A DNA stretch of 64,000 nt from Marisimplicoccus sp965655775 (GTDB taxonomy: Bacteria; Bacteroidota; Bacteroidia; Flavobacteriales; Flavobacteriaceae), in the NCBI GenBank assembly GCA_965655775.1, contig CBFHHV010000004.1:28019-92018 (forward strand). The letters run 5' to 3'. Shown here piece after piece: positions 17,387-26,148 of this stretch. The first letter of the stretch is position 1, and each line of letters starts with the position of its first letter. The translations under genes were made by a program, and so were the position numbers. The notes under the pieces were generated by a model. It saw nothing but the letters and a program-made list of their open reading frames with translations, searched no databases and was not told the DNA's origin.

Positions 17387-17698
17387 TTAAATAATTTCTT
17401 TAGATTTATTTGATATACGAACTTTTCTTCCATCTTCATTTTTATATCCAATTCTTGTTTTTTCCCCATTTTTGGTCATTAAAGACAAATTAGATATGTC
17501 TATTGGTAGTTGTTTTTCAATTATACCACCTTTTGGATTTTCTGAGTTTGGCTTCGTGTGTCTTTTTACAGTGTTAACACCTTCAACTAATGCTTTATTC
17601 GAGTTATAAAGCACCTTTAATACAGCACCCTTAGAACCCTTATTCTCACCAGCTATTACCAGTACTTGATCTCCTTTTTTTATTTTAATTTTATTCAT
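17387..17698 (-). CDS. rplX: 50S ribosomal protein uL24
   Basis: Assembly-initiator protein of the large subunit. From the ATG at 17698 it is 103 residues, starting MNKIKIKKGDQVLVIAGENK with the KOW motif in the first 30 residues. A longer frame from 17734 adds 12 residues that run back into rplN; it is rejected because the family starts at this Met and the shorter form leaves a seven-base spacer. Confidence 0.96.
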   Translation of the reverse strand: MNKIKIKKGDQVLVIAGENKGSKGAVLKVLYNSNKALVEGVNTVKRHTKPNSENPKGGIIEKQLPIDISNLSLMTKNGEKTRIGYKNEDGRKVRISNKSKEII

Positions 17699-17705
17699 TT
17701 CTTTT

Positions 17706-18074
17706 TTATAAAACTTCAGGTGCCAATGAAACAATTTTCATAAACTGTTTATCTCTCAACTCTCTTGCAACTGGACCAAAAACTCTTGTTCCTCTCATTT
17801 CACCAGTTTGTTGTAATAATACACAAGCATTTTCATCGAATCTAATATAAGAGCCGTCATTTCTTCTTACCTCTTTTTTTGTTCTCACTACTACAGCAAG
17901 AGAAACTTGACCTTTTTTTACTGTACCATTAGGAGTAGCATCTTTGACAGTTACTACAATTTTGTCTCCTAGCCTTGCATACCTTCTTTTAGTTCCACCC
18001 AATACTCTTATTGTTAGAACCTCTTTAGCTCCTGTGTTATCTGCTACTTTAAGTCTTGACTCTGCTTGTACCAT
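17706..18074 (-). CDS. rplN: 50S ribosomal protein uL14
   Basis: Interface protein of the large subunit. 122 residues starting MVQAESRLKVADNTGAKEVL, the standard L14 N-terminus, with GTRVFGPVARELRD near the end. Confidence 0.97.
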   Translation of the reverse strand: MVQAESRLKVADNTGAKEVLTIRVLGGTKRRYARLGDKIVVTVKDATPNGTVKKGQVSLAVVVRTKKEVRRNDGSYIRFDENACVLLQQTGEMRGTRVFGPVARELRDKQFMKIVSLAPEVL

Positions 18075-18075
18075 T

Positions 18076-18333
18076 TTATTTTGCTCTTTCTATAATTTCT
18101 ACAATTCTCCACTTTTTTGTTTTGCTCATAGGTCTTGTCTCCATAATCTTTACAGTGTCTCCCTCATTACAGTCATTTTTCTCATCATGAGCTACATATT
18201 TCTTTGTTTTTAAAACAAATTTTCCATAAACAGGGTGTTTAACTTTCTTAACCTCCGATACAACAACAGATTTTTCCATTTTATCAGATGATACTACACC
18301 TATTCTTTCTTTTCTTAAACTTCTAGTTGTCAT
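18076..18333 (-). CDS. rpsQ: 30S ribosomal protein uS17
   Basis: 16S-binding OB-fold protein, 85 residues: RKERIGVVSSDKMEKSVVVS and GDTVKIMETRPMSKTKKWR. Its start overlaps the rpmC stop by one base. Confidence 0.97.
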   Translation of the reverse strand: MTTRSLRKERIGVVSSDKMEKSVVVSEVKKVKHPVYGKFVLKTKKYVAHDEKNDCNEGDTVKIMETRPMSKTKKWRIVEIIERAK

Positions 18334-18524
18334 TAATCTTGTTTTTTTTCGTTTAATATAGTTTTAAGCTTTGCAAGCTGCCTTCTTAAATTTTTAATTT
18401 CAAGAGGATTTTCTATAGTTTGAACAGTATTATTAAATTTTAACTGAGACAACTTTTTTGCTGTATCAGTTAATTTCTCATTTAACTCGTCAATTGACAT
18501 ATTTCTAATTTCACTAATCTTCAT
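18333..18524 (-). CDS. rpmC: 50S ribosomal protein uL29
   Basis: Tunnel-exit protein that helps dock SRP and trigger factor. The ATG at 18524 gives 63 residues beginning MKISEIRNMSIDELNEKL, the family start; a frame from 18548 would add eight residues. The chosen start overlaps the end of rplP by 11 bases. NLRRQLAKLKTIL is the family C-terminal helix. Confidence 0.94.
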   Translation of the reverse strand: MKISEIRNMSIDELNEKLTDTAKKLSQLKFNNTVQTIENPLEIKNLRRQLAKLKTILNEKKQD

Positions 18525-18945
18525 AATATCCTTTAAAATCTCTTGCAATAATAAATTTTGTTGTTACTGGCAACTTTTGAGCAGCTAATCTAAGTGCCTC
18601 TTTGGCAACTGCTACTGGAACACCAGAGACTTCAAAAAGAACTCTTCCAGGTTTAACAACAGCAACAAAATACTCAGGGGCACCTTTACCTTTACCCATT
18701 CTAACCTCTAGAGGTTTTTTTGTTATAGGTTTATCTGGAAATATCTTTATCCAAAGCTGTCCTTCTCTTTTCATATATCTTGTAGCGGCAATCCTTGCTG
18801 CTTCAATTTGTCTTGAGGTAATGAATTTAGACTCTAGGGATTTGATACCAAACATACCATTAGACAATCTATGCCCACGTTGTGACAAGCCTTTCATACG
18901 GCCTTTTTGTGTCTTTCTATATTTAGTCCTCTTCGGTTGTAACAT
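18514..18945 (-). CDS. rplP: 50S ribosomal protein uL16
   Basis: Protein of the A-site tRNA elbow region. 143 residues starting MLQPKRTKYRKTQKGRMKG. Also visible are WIKIFPDKPITKKPLEVRMG and GKGAPEYFVAVVKPG, all diagnostic. Confidence 0.97.
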   Translation of the reverse strand: MLQPKRTKYRKTQKGRMKGLSQRGHRLSNGMFGIKSLESKFITSRQIEAARIAATRYMKREGQLWIKIFPDKPITKKPLEVRMGKGKGAPEYFVAVVKPGRVLFEVSGVPVAVAKEALRLAAQKLPVTTKFIIARDFKGYYED

Positions 18946-18952
18946 ATTCTAT

Positions 18953-19663
18953 TTAATTTTTTCTATCTCTTTGTCTGTTATTCTTTTTAGAATTATTAGA
19001 TGATTTTTTCATACCAGTTAAAGGAGATAATTCTCTTTTTCCATAAACCTCTCCCTTCATAATCCAGACTTTTATTCCAAGTCTACCGTAAGTAGTATGA
19101 GCTTCAACAATCGCATAATCAATATCTGCTCTAAAAGTGGATAATGGAATTCTTCCTTCTTTGTAAGATTCAGATCTAGCCATTTCAGCCCCATTAAGTC
19201 TACCAGATATTTGGATTTTAATACCTTCTGCGTTCATTCTCATTGCTGCAGCAATAGCCATTTTAATAGCTCTTCTAAAAGAAATTCTATTTTCAATTTG
19301 TCTGGCTATACTGTTACCAACCAAAAAGGCATCTAATTCAGGACGTTTAATTTCAAAAATATTTAATTGAACATCTTTAGATGTTATTTTTTTCAACTCC
19401 TCCTTTAATTTATCAACCTCTGATCCTGCCTTACCAATTATAATTCCTGGTCTAGCTGTAGTAATAGTTATAATTATAAGTTTAAGGGTCCTCTCAATTA
19501 TAATACTTGAAACACTTGCTCGAGAAAGTCTAGCATATATGTACTTTCTTATTTTATCATCTTCAGCTATCTTATCACCGTAATCTCTACCACCCCACCA
19601 GTTTGAGTCCCAGCCTCTAATTATACCTAATCTATTTCCTATTGGATTTGTCTTCTGTCCCAT
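18953..19663 (-). CDS. rpsC: 30S ribosomal protein uS3
   Basis: mRNA entry-channel protein. 236 residues: MGQKTNPIGNRLGIIRGWDS, a KH domain with GIIIGKAGSEVDKL, and the C-terminal S3 domain ending GKRELSPLTGM. A basic, asparagine/lysine-rich tail follows. It adjoins rplV without a gap. Confidence 0.97.
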   Translation of the reverse strand: MGQKTNPIGNRLGIIRGWDSNWWGGRDYGDKIAEDDKIRKYIYARLSRASVSSIIIERTLKLIIITITTARPGIIIGKAGSEVDKLKEELKKITSKDVQLNIFEIKRPELDAFLVGNSIARQIENRISFRRAIKMAIAAAMRMNAEGIKIQISGRLNGAEMARSESYKEGRIPLSTFRADIDYAIVEAHTTYGRLGIKVWIMKGEVYGKRELSPLTGMKKSSNNSKKNNRQRDRKN

Positions 19664-20065
19664 TTAAGTAATTGTTTTTGATGAGAGAACTAACGTAACA
19701 TGATTAGATCTCTTTCTTATTCTGTGAGCTCTACCCTGAGGAGCTGTTCTAATTCTCTTTAGCATACTTCCACCATCAACTCTAATTTCTTTAACAAAAA
19801 GTTGAGCAGTATCAATATTAGCATTCTCATTTTTTGACTGCCAATTTGATATAGCAGAGACTAAAAGTTTTTCAAGTCTTCTAGAAGCCTCTTTAGGGCT
19901 AAATTTTAATATTGATAATGCATTTGATATATCTTCACCTCTTATTTGATCAGCAACAAGACGCATTTTCCTAGGCGAAGTAGGGCAATTGTTAAGCTTT
20001 GCAAATGCTAAGTCCTTCTTTGCTTCTTTTATCTTTAGTGCACTATTTCTTTTTCTTGATCCCAT
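19664..20065 (-). CDS. rplV: 50S ribosomal protein uL22
   Basis: Lines the exit tunnel with its extended hairpin loop. 133 residues: NNCPTSPRKMRLVADQIRGE, then the tunnel loop and the terminal GRAHRIRKRSNHVTLVLS. No unusual loop insertion is evident. Confidence 0.97.
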   Translation of the reverse strand: MGSRKRNSALKIKEAKKDLAFAKLNNCPTSPRKMRLVADQIRGEDISNALSILKFSPKEASRRLEKLLVSAISNWQSKNENANIDTAQLFVKEIRVDGGSMLKRIRTAPQGRAHRIRKRSNHVTLVLSSKTIT

Positions 20066-20084
20066 TTATTTAAATCAATATTAT

Positions 20085-20351
20085 TTATCTCTTATTACCG
20101 GTATGACCTCTAAATGATCTAGTCGGAGAAAACTCTCCAAGTTTATGACCAACCATATTTTCAGTGATGTAAACTGGAATAAATTGTTTACCATTATGAA
20201 CAGCAATAGTTTGTCCAACAAAATCAGGTATAATCATTGATGATCTAGACCATGTCTTAATAACATCCTTCCTATTATCTTCAATATTTTTATTAACCTT
20301 CTTTAGAAGGCTTAAATGTACGTATGGTCCTTTTTTTAGTGATCTTGACAT
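20085..20351 (-). CDS. rpsS: 30S ribosomal protein uS19
   Basis: Head protein paired with S13. 88 residues: MSRSLKKGPYVHLSLLKKV, MVGHKLGEFSPTRSFRGHTG. Normal size and position between rplB and rplV. Confidence 0.97.
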   Translation of the reverse strand: MSRSLKKGPYVHLSLLKKVNKNIEDNRKDVIKTWSRSSMIIPDFVGQTIAVHNGKQFIPVYITENMVGHKLGEFSPTRSFRGHTGNKR

Positions 20352-20357
20352 TACTTT

Positions 20358-21182
20358 TTATTTTTTTCTTCTTTCAATAATAAACTTAGAAGATGATTTC
20401 TTCTTAGATCTAGTTCTGAAACCTTTAGCAGGTATTCCTTTCTTAGATCTTGGGTGACCTCCAGATGCTTTTCCTTCTCCACCTCCCATTGGGTGGTCAA
20501 CAGGGTTCATAGCAACTGGTCTTGTTCTTGGTCTTCTACCTAGCCATCTTTTTCTTCCAGCTTTACCAGATGATATAAGTTGGTTATCTGAATTAGAAAC
20601 TGCACCAATAGTCGCATAACAAGTATTCAAAATCATCCTTGTTTCTCCTGAAGGAAGCTTTATTGTTACATATCTACCTTCTTTTGCCATTAATTGTGCA
20701 AAAGAACCTGCACTTCTTGATATACTCGCACCTTTTCCTGGATTTAATTCAATACAAGAGATGATAGTACCCAAAGGAATGTTATTAACAGGCATAGCAT
20801 TTCCAATTTCAGGAGTAGCAGATTCACCAGATAAAACAGTTTGTCCAACTTTAAGTCCATTCTGAGCAATTATATATCTCTTTTCTCCATCTTTATACTC
20901 CAGTAGAGAAATAAATGCTGTTCTATTTGGATCATACTCAATTGATTTTACTTCAGCAGTTACATCAAACTTATCTCTCTTAAAATCAATAATTCTATAT
21001 CTTTTCTTGTGACCACCTCCTCTATATTTACTGGTCATCTTACCGTGGTTATTTCTACCACCAGTTCTTTTCTTTGTAACTAGCAAAGACTTTTCAGGTT
21101 TATCAGTTGTTATAGCATCAAATCCATTAACAACTCTAAATCTTTGAGACGGCGTAACCGGTTTTAATTTTCTTACAGGCAT
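20358..21182 (-). CDS. rplB: 50S ribosomal protein uL2
   Basis: One of the most conserved ribosomal proteins, needed for subunit joining near the peptidyl-transferase centre. 274 residues: MPVRKLKPVTPSQRFRVV, two RNA-binding beta domains, and the VDHPMGGGEGKASGGHPRS loop with the conserved histidine. The start context is AATTATG. Confidence 0.98.
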   Translation of the reverse strand: MPVRKLKPVTPSQRFRVVNGFDAITTDKPEKSLLVTKKRTGGRNNHGKMTSKYRGGGHKKRYRIIDFKRDKFDVTAEVKSIEYDPNRTAFISLLEYKDGEKRYIIAQNGLKVGQTVLSGESATPEIGNAMPVNNIPLGTIISCIELNPGKGASISRSAGSFAQLMAKEGRYVTIKLPSGETRMILNTCYATIGAVSNSDNQLISSGKAGRKRWLGRRPRTRPVAMNPVDHPMGGGEGKASGGHPRSKKGIPAKGFRTRSKKKSSSKFIIERRKK

Positions 21183-21184
21183 AA

Positions 21185-21475
21185 TTATAGATTAGCGAAG
21201 AAGTCTATTCTGTCTCCTTCTGACACTTTAACAATTGCTTTTTTGTATGAACCTTTTTTACTATTCTGAATACCACGTTTAGTATATCTAGTTCTTGTTT
21301 CTGCTCCATAAATCATAGTTCTAACTTTCTGAACTGAAACCCCATAAGAAGCTTCAACTGCTTTTTTAATTTCAACCTTATTTGCAGACTTAGAGACAAC
21401 GAATGAGTATGAATTTCTCAACTCACTTTCGTTTGTCGCTTTCTCAGTTAATATTGGTTTTATAAGTATATCCAT
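21185..21475 (-). CDS. rplW: 50S ribosomal protein uL23
   Basis: Tunnel-exit docking site for SRP and trigger factor. 96 residues: IKPILTEKATNESELRNSYS and NKVEIKKAVEASYGVSVQKV. Two bases separate it from rplB. Confidence 0.96.
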   Translation of the reverse strand: MDILIKPILTEKATNESELRNSYSFVVSKSANKVEIKKAVEASYGVSVQKVRTMIYGAETRTRYTKRGIQNSKKGSYKKAIVKVSEGDRIDFFANL

Positions 21476-21483
21476 GATCTAAT

Positions 21484-22110
21484 TTATTTCAGGGTTGTTT
21501 CAATTCCTTCAACCGCACTTTCTAATATTAAGATGTTATTAGCATCTGTAATTTCATAAGTGTTTAATTCTGAGTTAATTATAACTTTTGAATTTTTTAA
21601 ATTTCGTGAAGACAAATATATATTACTATCAGTTTCACTTGTTACTAGTAAAGTCTTTTTAGATTCTAAACCAAAAGCCTTAATTATATTTAAATAATCT
21701 GTAGTCTTTGGGCTTGAAAATTTGAAATCCTCTAGGATTAAAACTTCTTTATTTTTTAATTTATAAGCAAGAGCAGACTTTCTTGCTAATTTTTTTACTT
21801 TTTTATTTACTTTTTGATCGTAAGATCTAGGTCTTGGTCCAAAAACTCTACCACCTCCTCTAAATAAGGGGTTCTTAATACTTCCAGCTCTTGCAGTACC
21901 AGTACCTTTCTGCTTTTTAATCTTTCTTGTACTCCCAGCAATTTCAGCTCTCTCTTTTGCCTTGTGAAGACCTTTACGATTATTAGCAAGGTATTGTTTA
22001 ACATCTAGATAAATTGCATGATCATTTGGTTCAATACCAAAGATTGACTTATTTAACTTGACCTTTTTGTCAGTTTCTTTACCTTTTATATTATGTACTT
22101 TAAGCTCCAT
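21484..22110 (-). CDS. rplD: 50S ribosomal protein uL4
   Basis: Early-assembly protein whose loop lines the exit tunnel. 208 residues. The loop KQKGTGTARAGSIKNPLFRG (about 69-88) is standard. Its start overlaps the rplC stop by one base. Confidence 0.97.
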   Translation of the reverse strand: MELKVHNIKGKETDKKVKLNKSIFGIEPNDHAIYLDVKQYLANNRKGLHKAKERAEIAGSTRKIKKQKGTGTARAGSIKNPLFRGGGRVFGPRPRSYDQKVNKKVKKLARKSALAYKLKNKEVLILEDFKFSSPKTTDYLNIIKAFGLESKKTLLVTSETDSNIYLSSRNLKNSKVIINSELNTYEITDANNILILESAVEGIETTLK

Positions 22111-22724
22111 TACTTTTGAACAATTATATATGAGTTATTATAACCAGGAACACTTCCTTTAACAATTAAAATATTATCTTCTGACATAACCTTCACAACT
22201 TTTAGGTTAAGAACTTTTACCTTAGAATTACCAGTCTGACCAGCCATCCTCATACCCTTGAAAACTCTTGATGGACTAGAACCAGCACCGATTGAGCCAG
22301 GAGCTCTTAATCTATTGTGTTGACCATGAGTTGAATCACCAACACCTGCAAATCCATGTCTTTTCACTACACCCTGAAAACCTTTACCTTTAGAAAGGCC
22401 TGAAACGTCAACATATTCACCCTCCATAAAATGATCAACAGTAATTTTATCACCAAGTTTAAGGTCACCTTCAAATCCTTTAAATTCAACCAACTTATTC
22501 ATAGGTTTGGATTTGCTTTTTTTAAATTGACCTTGATATGATTTAGTAGTGTTCTTAGTCTTTTCATCAAATCCAAGTTGGAAAGATGAATAGCCATCTT
22601 TATCCTCTGTTTTAATTTGAGTGATGGTACAAGGACCTGCTTGAAGTATAGTACAAGGTATATTCTTTCCACTTTCATCGTAGATACTTGTCATTCCAAC
22701 TTTTTTCCCAATAATACCTGACAT
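22110..22724 (-). CDS. rplC: 50S ribosomal protein uL3
   Basis: Assembly initiator close to the peptidyl-transferase centre. 204 residues: SGIIGKKVGMTSIYDESG and the central loop HGQHNRLRAPGSIGAG followed by VFKGMRMAGQ. Confidence 0.98.
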   Translation of the reverse strand: MSGIIGKKVGMTSIYDESGKNIPCTILQAGPCTITQIKTEDKDGYSSFQLGFDEKTKNTTKSYQGQFKKSKSKPMNKLVEFKGFEGDLKLGDKITVDHFMEGEYVDVSGLSKGKGFQGVVKRHGFAGVGDSTHGQHNRLRAPGSIGAGSSPSRVFKGMRMAGQTGNSKVKVLNLKVVKVMSEDNILIVKGSVPGYNNSYIIVQK

Positions 22725-22729
22725 AATAA

Positions 22730-23035
22730 TTATACTTTAATTTCAACTTCAACTCCACTTGGAAGTTCTAATTTCATTAGTGCATCAACAGTCTTTGAAG
22801 ATGAACTATAAATATCCAATAACCTTTTATATGAACACAACTTAAATTGTTCTCTAGATTTCTTATTGACATGAGGTGATCTTAGAACAGTAAAAATCTT
22901 TTTGTGAGTTGGCAAAGGAATAGGTCCAGTAACAATTGCACCTGTATTTTTTACAGTCTTAACAATCTTATCAGCTGACTTATCAACTAAGTTGTAATCG
23001 TAAGATTTTAATTTTATTCTAATTTTTTGACTCAT
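22730..23035 (-). CDS. rpsJ: 30S ribosomal protein uS10 (NusE)
   Basis: Head protein that also partners NusB/NusG in antitermination. 101 residues: IRIKLKSYDYNLVDKSADKI and GPIPLPTHKKIFTVLRSPHV. First gene of the S10 block; ten bases after fusA and no separate promoter seen, so str and S10 appear fused into one operon. Confidence 0.97.
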   Translation of the reverse strand: MSQKIRIKLKSYDYNLVDKSADKIVKTVKNTGAIVTGPIPLPTHKKIFTVLRSPHVNKKSREQFKLCSYKRLLDIYSSSSKTVDALMKLELPSGVEVEIKV

Positions 23036-23045
23036 ATCTGTTCTT

Positions 23046-25175
23046 TTATTCTGTTGTATTTCCTTTTACTTCAGAAATAACAGTTTCTGATATATTAGTT
23101 GGAGTTTCTGCATAATGAGAGAATTCCATTGTAGATGTTGCCCTACCAGATGAAAGTGTTCTAAGAGAAGTAACATATCCGAACATTTCAGATAAAGGAA
23201 CTTCACCTGCAACAACTTTTGCTCCTGCTCTATCATCCATAGAATTAACTTGGCCTCTTCTTCTGTTAAGATCACCTACTATGTCACCCATGTTCTCTTC
23301 AGGAGTTATAACTTCTAACTTCATTATTGGCTCCATAATTACTGCTTTTGCTGCTTTTGCTGCTGTTTTAAAAGCGAGTTTAGCTGCTAATTCAAAAGAT
23401 AAAGAATCTGAATCTACAGGGTGGAATGAACCATCTTTTAGTGTAACTTTCATTGAGTCAACCTCAAACCCTGCCAAAGGACCATTTTTCATTGAATCCT
23501 TGAAACCCTTTTCAACAGATGGTATATATTCTCTTGGAATATTTCCACCTTTTATAAGATTTACAAACTCTAGTCCAGCTTTACCTTTTTCTCCTGGTTC
23601 AATTGTAAATACAATATCTGCAAATTTACCTCTACCACCAGTTTGTTTTTTGTAAGTTTCTCTATGATCAGCAGACTGAGTTAGAGATTCTTTATATTCA
23701 ACTTGAGGCTGGCCTTGATTAACTTCAACTTTAAATTCTCTTCTTAGCCTATCAACAATAATATCAAGGTGAAGTTCTCCCATACCTGATATTACAGTTT
23801 GACCAGATGCTTCATCAGTCTTAACTTGAAAAGTAGGGTCTTCTTCAGCTAATTTTCCAAGAGCCATTCCTAGCTTATCAACATCTGCTTTTGTCTTTGG
23901 TTCAACTGCAACACCAATAACTGGGTCGGGGAACACCATACTTTCTAAAACTATTGGATGCTTCTCAGAAGATAATGTATCCCCTGTCTTAATATCCTTA
24001 AATCCAACTGCAGCCCCAATATCTCCAGCTTCTATATAATCAATAGCGTTTTGCTTATTTGAATGCATCTGATAAATTCTAGAGATTCTTTCTCTATTGT
24101 CAGATCTGTTGTTTAAAACATATGAACCAGCATCTAATCTACCTGAATAAACTCTAAAGAAAGCAAGTCTTCCTACATAAGGATCTGTGGCAATTTTAAA
24201 AGCAAGTGCTGAAAAAGGCTCAGATACTTTGGGAAGTCTTGAAATTTCATCTTCTAAATTTGGTTTTGTACCTATAATAGCATCTTTATCTTCAGGAGAT
24301 GGTAAATATCTACATACAGCATCTAGTAAAAACTGAACACCCTTATTTTTAAATGCAGAGCCACATATCATGGGAATTATACTAATATCCTGAGTTGCAG
24401 CTCTTAAAGCATTGTGAACTTCATCCTCAGTTATAGAGTCTGGATCTTCAAAATACTTTTCTAGAAGGTTTTCATCATATTCTGCTACAGCTTCAATAAG
24501 CTCTCCACGAAGTCTTTCAGCCTCATCTTTTAAATCATCTGGAATGTCAACAATATCGAAGGTTGATCCAAAGTTATCTTCATGCCATACAATAGCTTGA
24601 TTCTTAACTAGATCAACAATACCTTTAAAATCCTCTTCATCACCAATATTAAGGACAATTGGAACAGCTTTGGATCCAAGTTTTTCAATAACTTGATTAC
24701 ATACACCTAAAAAATTAGAACCTTGCCTATCCATTTTGTTTACAAAACCTATTCTAGGTACTTTATAATTGTCAGCAAGTCTCCAGTTAGTTTCAGATTG
24801 AGGCTCAACACCATCAACAGCTGAAAATAGAAAGACAAGTCCATCAAGAACTCTTAAAGACCTATTAACTTCAACTGTAAAATCAACGTGACCAGGAGTA
24901 TCAATGATATTGAAGTGATATGCCTTAGTGTCATCAATTGCTTTTCCTTGATCAGTCGGAAAGTTCCAATTACATGTTGTAGCAGCAGAAGTAATTGTTA
25001 TACCTCTTTCTTGCTCTTGTTCCATCCAATCCATTGTAGCAGCCCCATCATGAACCTCACCAATCTTGTGACTAACACCAGTGTAGAAAAGAATTCTTTC
25101 AGTAGTAGTAGTCTTACCAGCATCAATGTGAGCAGCAATACCAATATTTCTTGTAAATTTTAAATCTCTTGACAT
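23046..25175 (-). CDS. fusA: Elongation factor G
   Basis: GTPase that drives translocation and, with RRF, ribosome recycling. 709 residues: G1 loop AHIDAGKTTTTERIL (about 15-29), switch region ITITSAATTC, DTPGHVDFTVEV (G3), NKMD (G4) and the domain IV and V regions ending in TSLRTLSSGRATSTMEF. Full length, so a functional translocase. It sits between rpsG and rpsJ; no tuf follows it here. Confidence 0.98.
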   Translation of the reverse strand: MSRDLKFTRNIGIAAHIDAGKTTTTERILFYTGVSHKIGEVHDGAATMDWMEQEQERGITITSAATTCNWNFPTDQGKAIDDTKAYHFNIIDTPGHVDFTVEVNRSLRVLDGLVFLFSAVDGVEPQSETNWRLADNYKVPRIGFVNKMDRQGSNFLGVCNQVIEKLGSKAVPIVLNIGDEEDFKGIVDLVKNQAIVWHEDNFGSTFDIVDIPDDLKDEAERLRGELIEAVAEYDENLLEKYFEDPDSITEDEVHNALRAATQDISIIPMICGSAFKNKGVQFLLDAVCRYLPSPEDKDAIIGTKPNLEDEISRLPKVSEPFSALAFKIATDPYVGRLAFFRVYSGRLDAGSYVLNNRSDNRERISRIYQMHSNKQNAIDYIEAGDIGAAVGFKDIKTGDTLSSEKHPIVLESMVFPDPVIGVAVEPKTKADVDKLGMALGKLAEEDPTFQVKTDEASGQTVISGMGELHLDIIVDRLRREFKVEVNQGQPQVEYKESLTQSADHRETYKKQTGGRGKFADIVFTIEPGEKGKAGLEFVNLIKGGNIPREYIPSVEKGFKDSMKNGPLAGFEVDSMKVTLKDGSFHPVDSDSLSFELAAKLAFKTAAKAAKAVIMEPIMKLEVITPEENMGDIVGDLNRRRGQVNSMDDRAGAKVVAGEVPLSEMFGYVTSLRTLSSGRATSTMEFSHYAETPTNISETVISEVKGNTTE

Positions 25176-25184
25176 AATTGAATA

Positions 25185-25661
25185 TTAAAACCTGAAGTGT
25201 GAGAATGCTTTATTTGCTTCAGCCATTTTGTGAGTATCAACTCTTTTCTTAACAGCAGATCCTTCTTCTTTAGCAGCTGCAAGGATTTCTTGAGCTAGTT
25301 TAACTGCCATAGACTTTTCATTTCTTTTTCTCGAAGCAGAAATTAACCACTTCATTGCAATTGAGATTTTTCTATCGGGTCTAATTGGTGTTGGAATCTG
25401 AAAAGTAGCACCACCAACTCTTCTACTTCTTACTTCAACATGTGGCATTACGTTGGAAAGAGCATCTTTCCATAATTCTAATGAAGTTTTTTCATCATCT
25501 TCTTTCTTACTCTCTACTATATCAATAGCATCATAAAACACTTTATAAGCGGTTGATTTTTTACCCTGGAGCATGAGATTGTTAACAAATCTTGTAACTA
25601 GTTGATCATCAAACTTAGGATCAGGTAATAGAGCTCTTTTTTTGGATTGTTTCTTTCTCAT
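25185..25661 (-). CDS. rpsG: 30S ribosomal protein uS7
   Basis: Primary binder of the 16S 3' major domain. 158 residues: MRKKQSKKRALLPDPKF, NLMLQGKKSTAYKVFYDA, GGATFQIPTPIRPDRKI. In model bacteria S7 is the str-operon repressor. Confidence 0.97.
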   Translation of the reverse strand: MRKKQSKKRALLPDPKFDDQLVTRFVNNLMLQGKKSTAYKVFYDAIDIVESKKEDDEKTSLELWKDALSNVMPHVEVRSRRVGGATFQIPTPIRPDRKISIAMKWLISASRKRNEKSMAVKLAQEILAAAKEEGSAVKKRVDTHKMAEANKAFSHFRF

Positions 25662-25669
25662 TTAGGGAT

Positions 25670-26044
25670 TTATTTTTTTGGTTTTTTTCCTCCATACTTG
25701 GATCTTCGTTGAAGTCTCCCTTCTACACCAGCTGTGTCAAGCGCTCCTCGAACAATATGGTATCTAACTCCTGGTAAATCTTTTACTCTTCCACCTCTAA
25801 CTAAAACGATTGAGTGTTCTTGAAGATTGTGACCCTCACCTGGAATGTATGCATTTACCTCTTTTCCATTAGTAAGTCTAACTCTCGCAACCTTTCTCAT
25901 TGCTGAGTTTGGCTTCTTTGGAGTAGTAGTATAAACTCTTGTACAAACCCCTCTTTTTTGAGGTGATTTGTTAAGTGCAACAGACTTACTCTTCTTGGTT
26001 GAAGAAGTCCTACCTTTTCTTACTAATTGCGATATTGTTGGCAT
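25670..26044 (-). CDS. rpsL: 30S ribosomal protein uS12
   Basis: Decoding-centre protein. 124 residues: MPTISQLVRKGR, TTPKKPNSAMRKVARVRL with the lysine that is the main streptomycin-resistance site, and PGVRYHIVRGALDTAGV. Both lysine hot spots are wild type. First gene of the 32-gene superoperon, with a TAnnTTTG box 32 bases before the ATG. Confidence 0.98.
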   Translation of the reverse strand: MPTISQLVRKGRTSSTKKSKSVALNKSPQKRGVCTRVYTTTPKKPNSAMRKVARVRLTNGKEVNAYIPGEGHNLQEHSIVLVRGGRVKDLPGVRYHIVRGALDTAGVEGRLQRRSKYGGKKPKK

Positions 26045-26076
26045 ACAATAATTATTAAATTCCGTATTAAAGCGTG

Positions 26077-26084
26077 CAAATTTA
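26077..26084 (-). promoter_or_regulatory. -7 promoter box for the str-S10-spc-alpha superoperon
   Basis: Minus-strand TAAATTTG, followed by CACG, 32 bases before the rpsL ATG. It is a full TAnnTTTG match in the only sizeable spacer before the superoperon. The same TTTGCACG continuation occurs before rpmB. Confidence 0.6.
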
Positions 26085-26108
26085 AAATTTTTTTTTGGTT
26101 ATTGTATG

Positions 26109-26144
26109 TATAATTGCATGTTTTTTTAAAAAAAAACAATTATA
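26109..26144 (-). terminator. Possible A/T-rich terminator hairpin after mnmA
   Basis: Inverted repeat TATAATTG (26109-26116) and CAATTATA (26137-26144) encloses a T7/A9 tract that would extend the stem. It lies between the mnmA stop and the rpsL promoter. There is no GC-rich stem and no T tract after it, so the call is weak. Confidence 0.35.
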
Positions 26145-26148
26145 AATC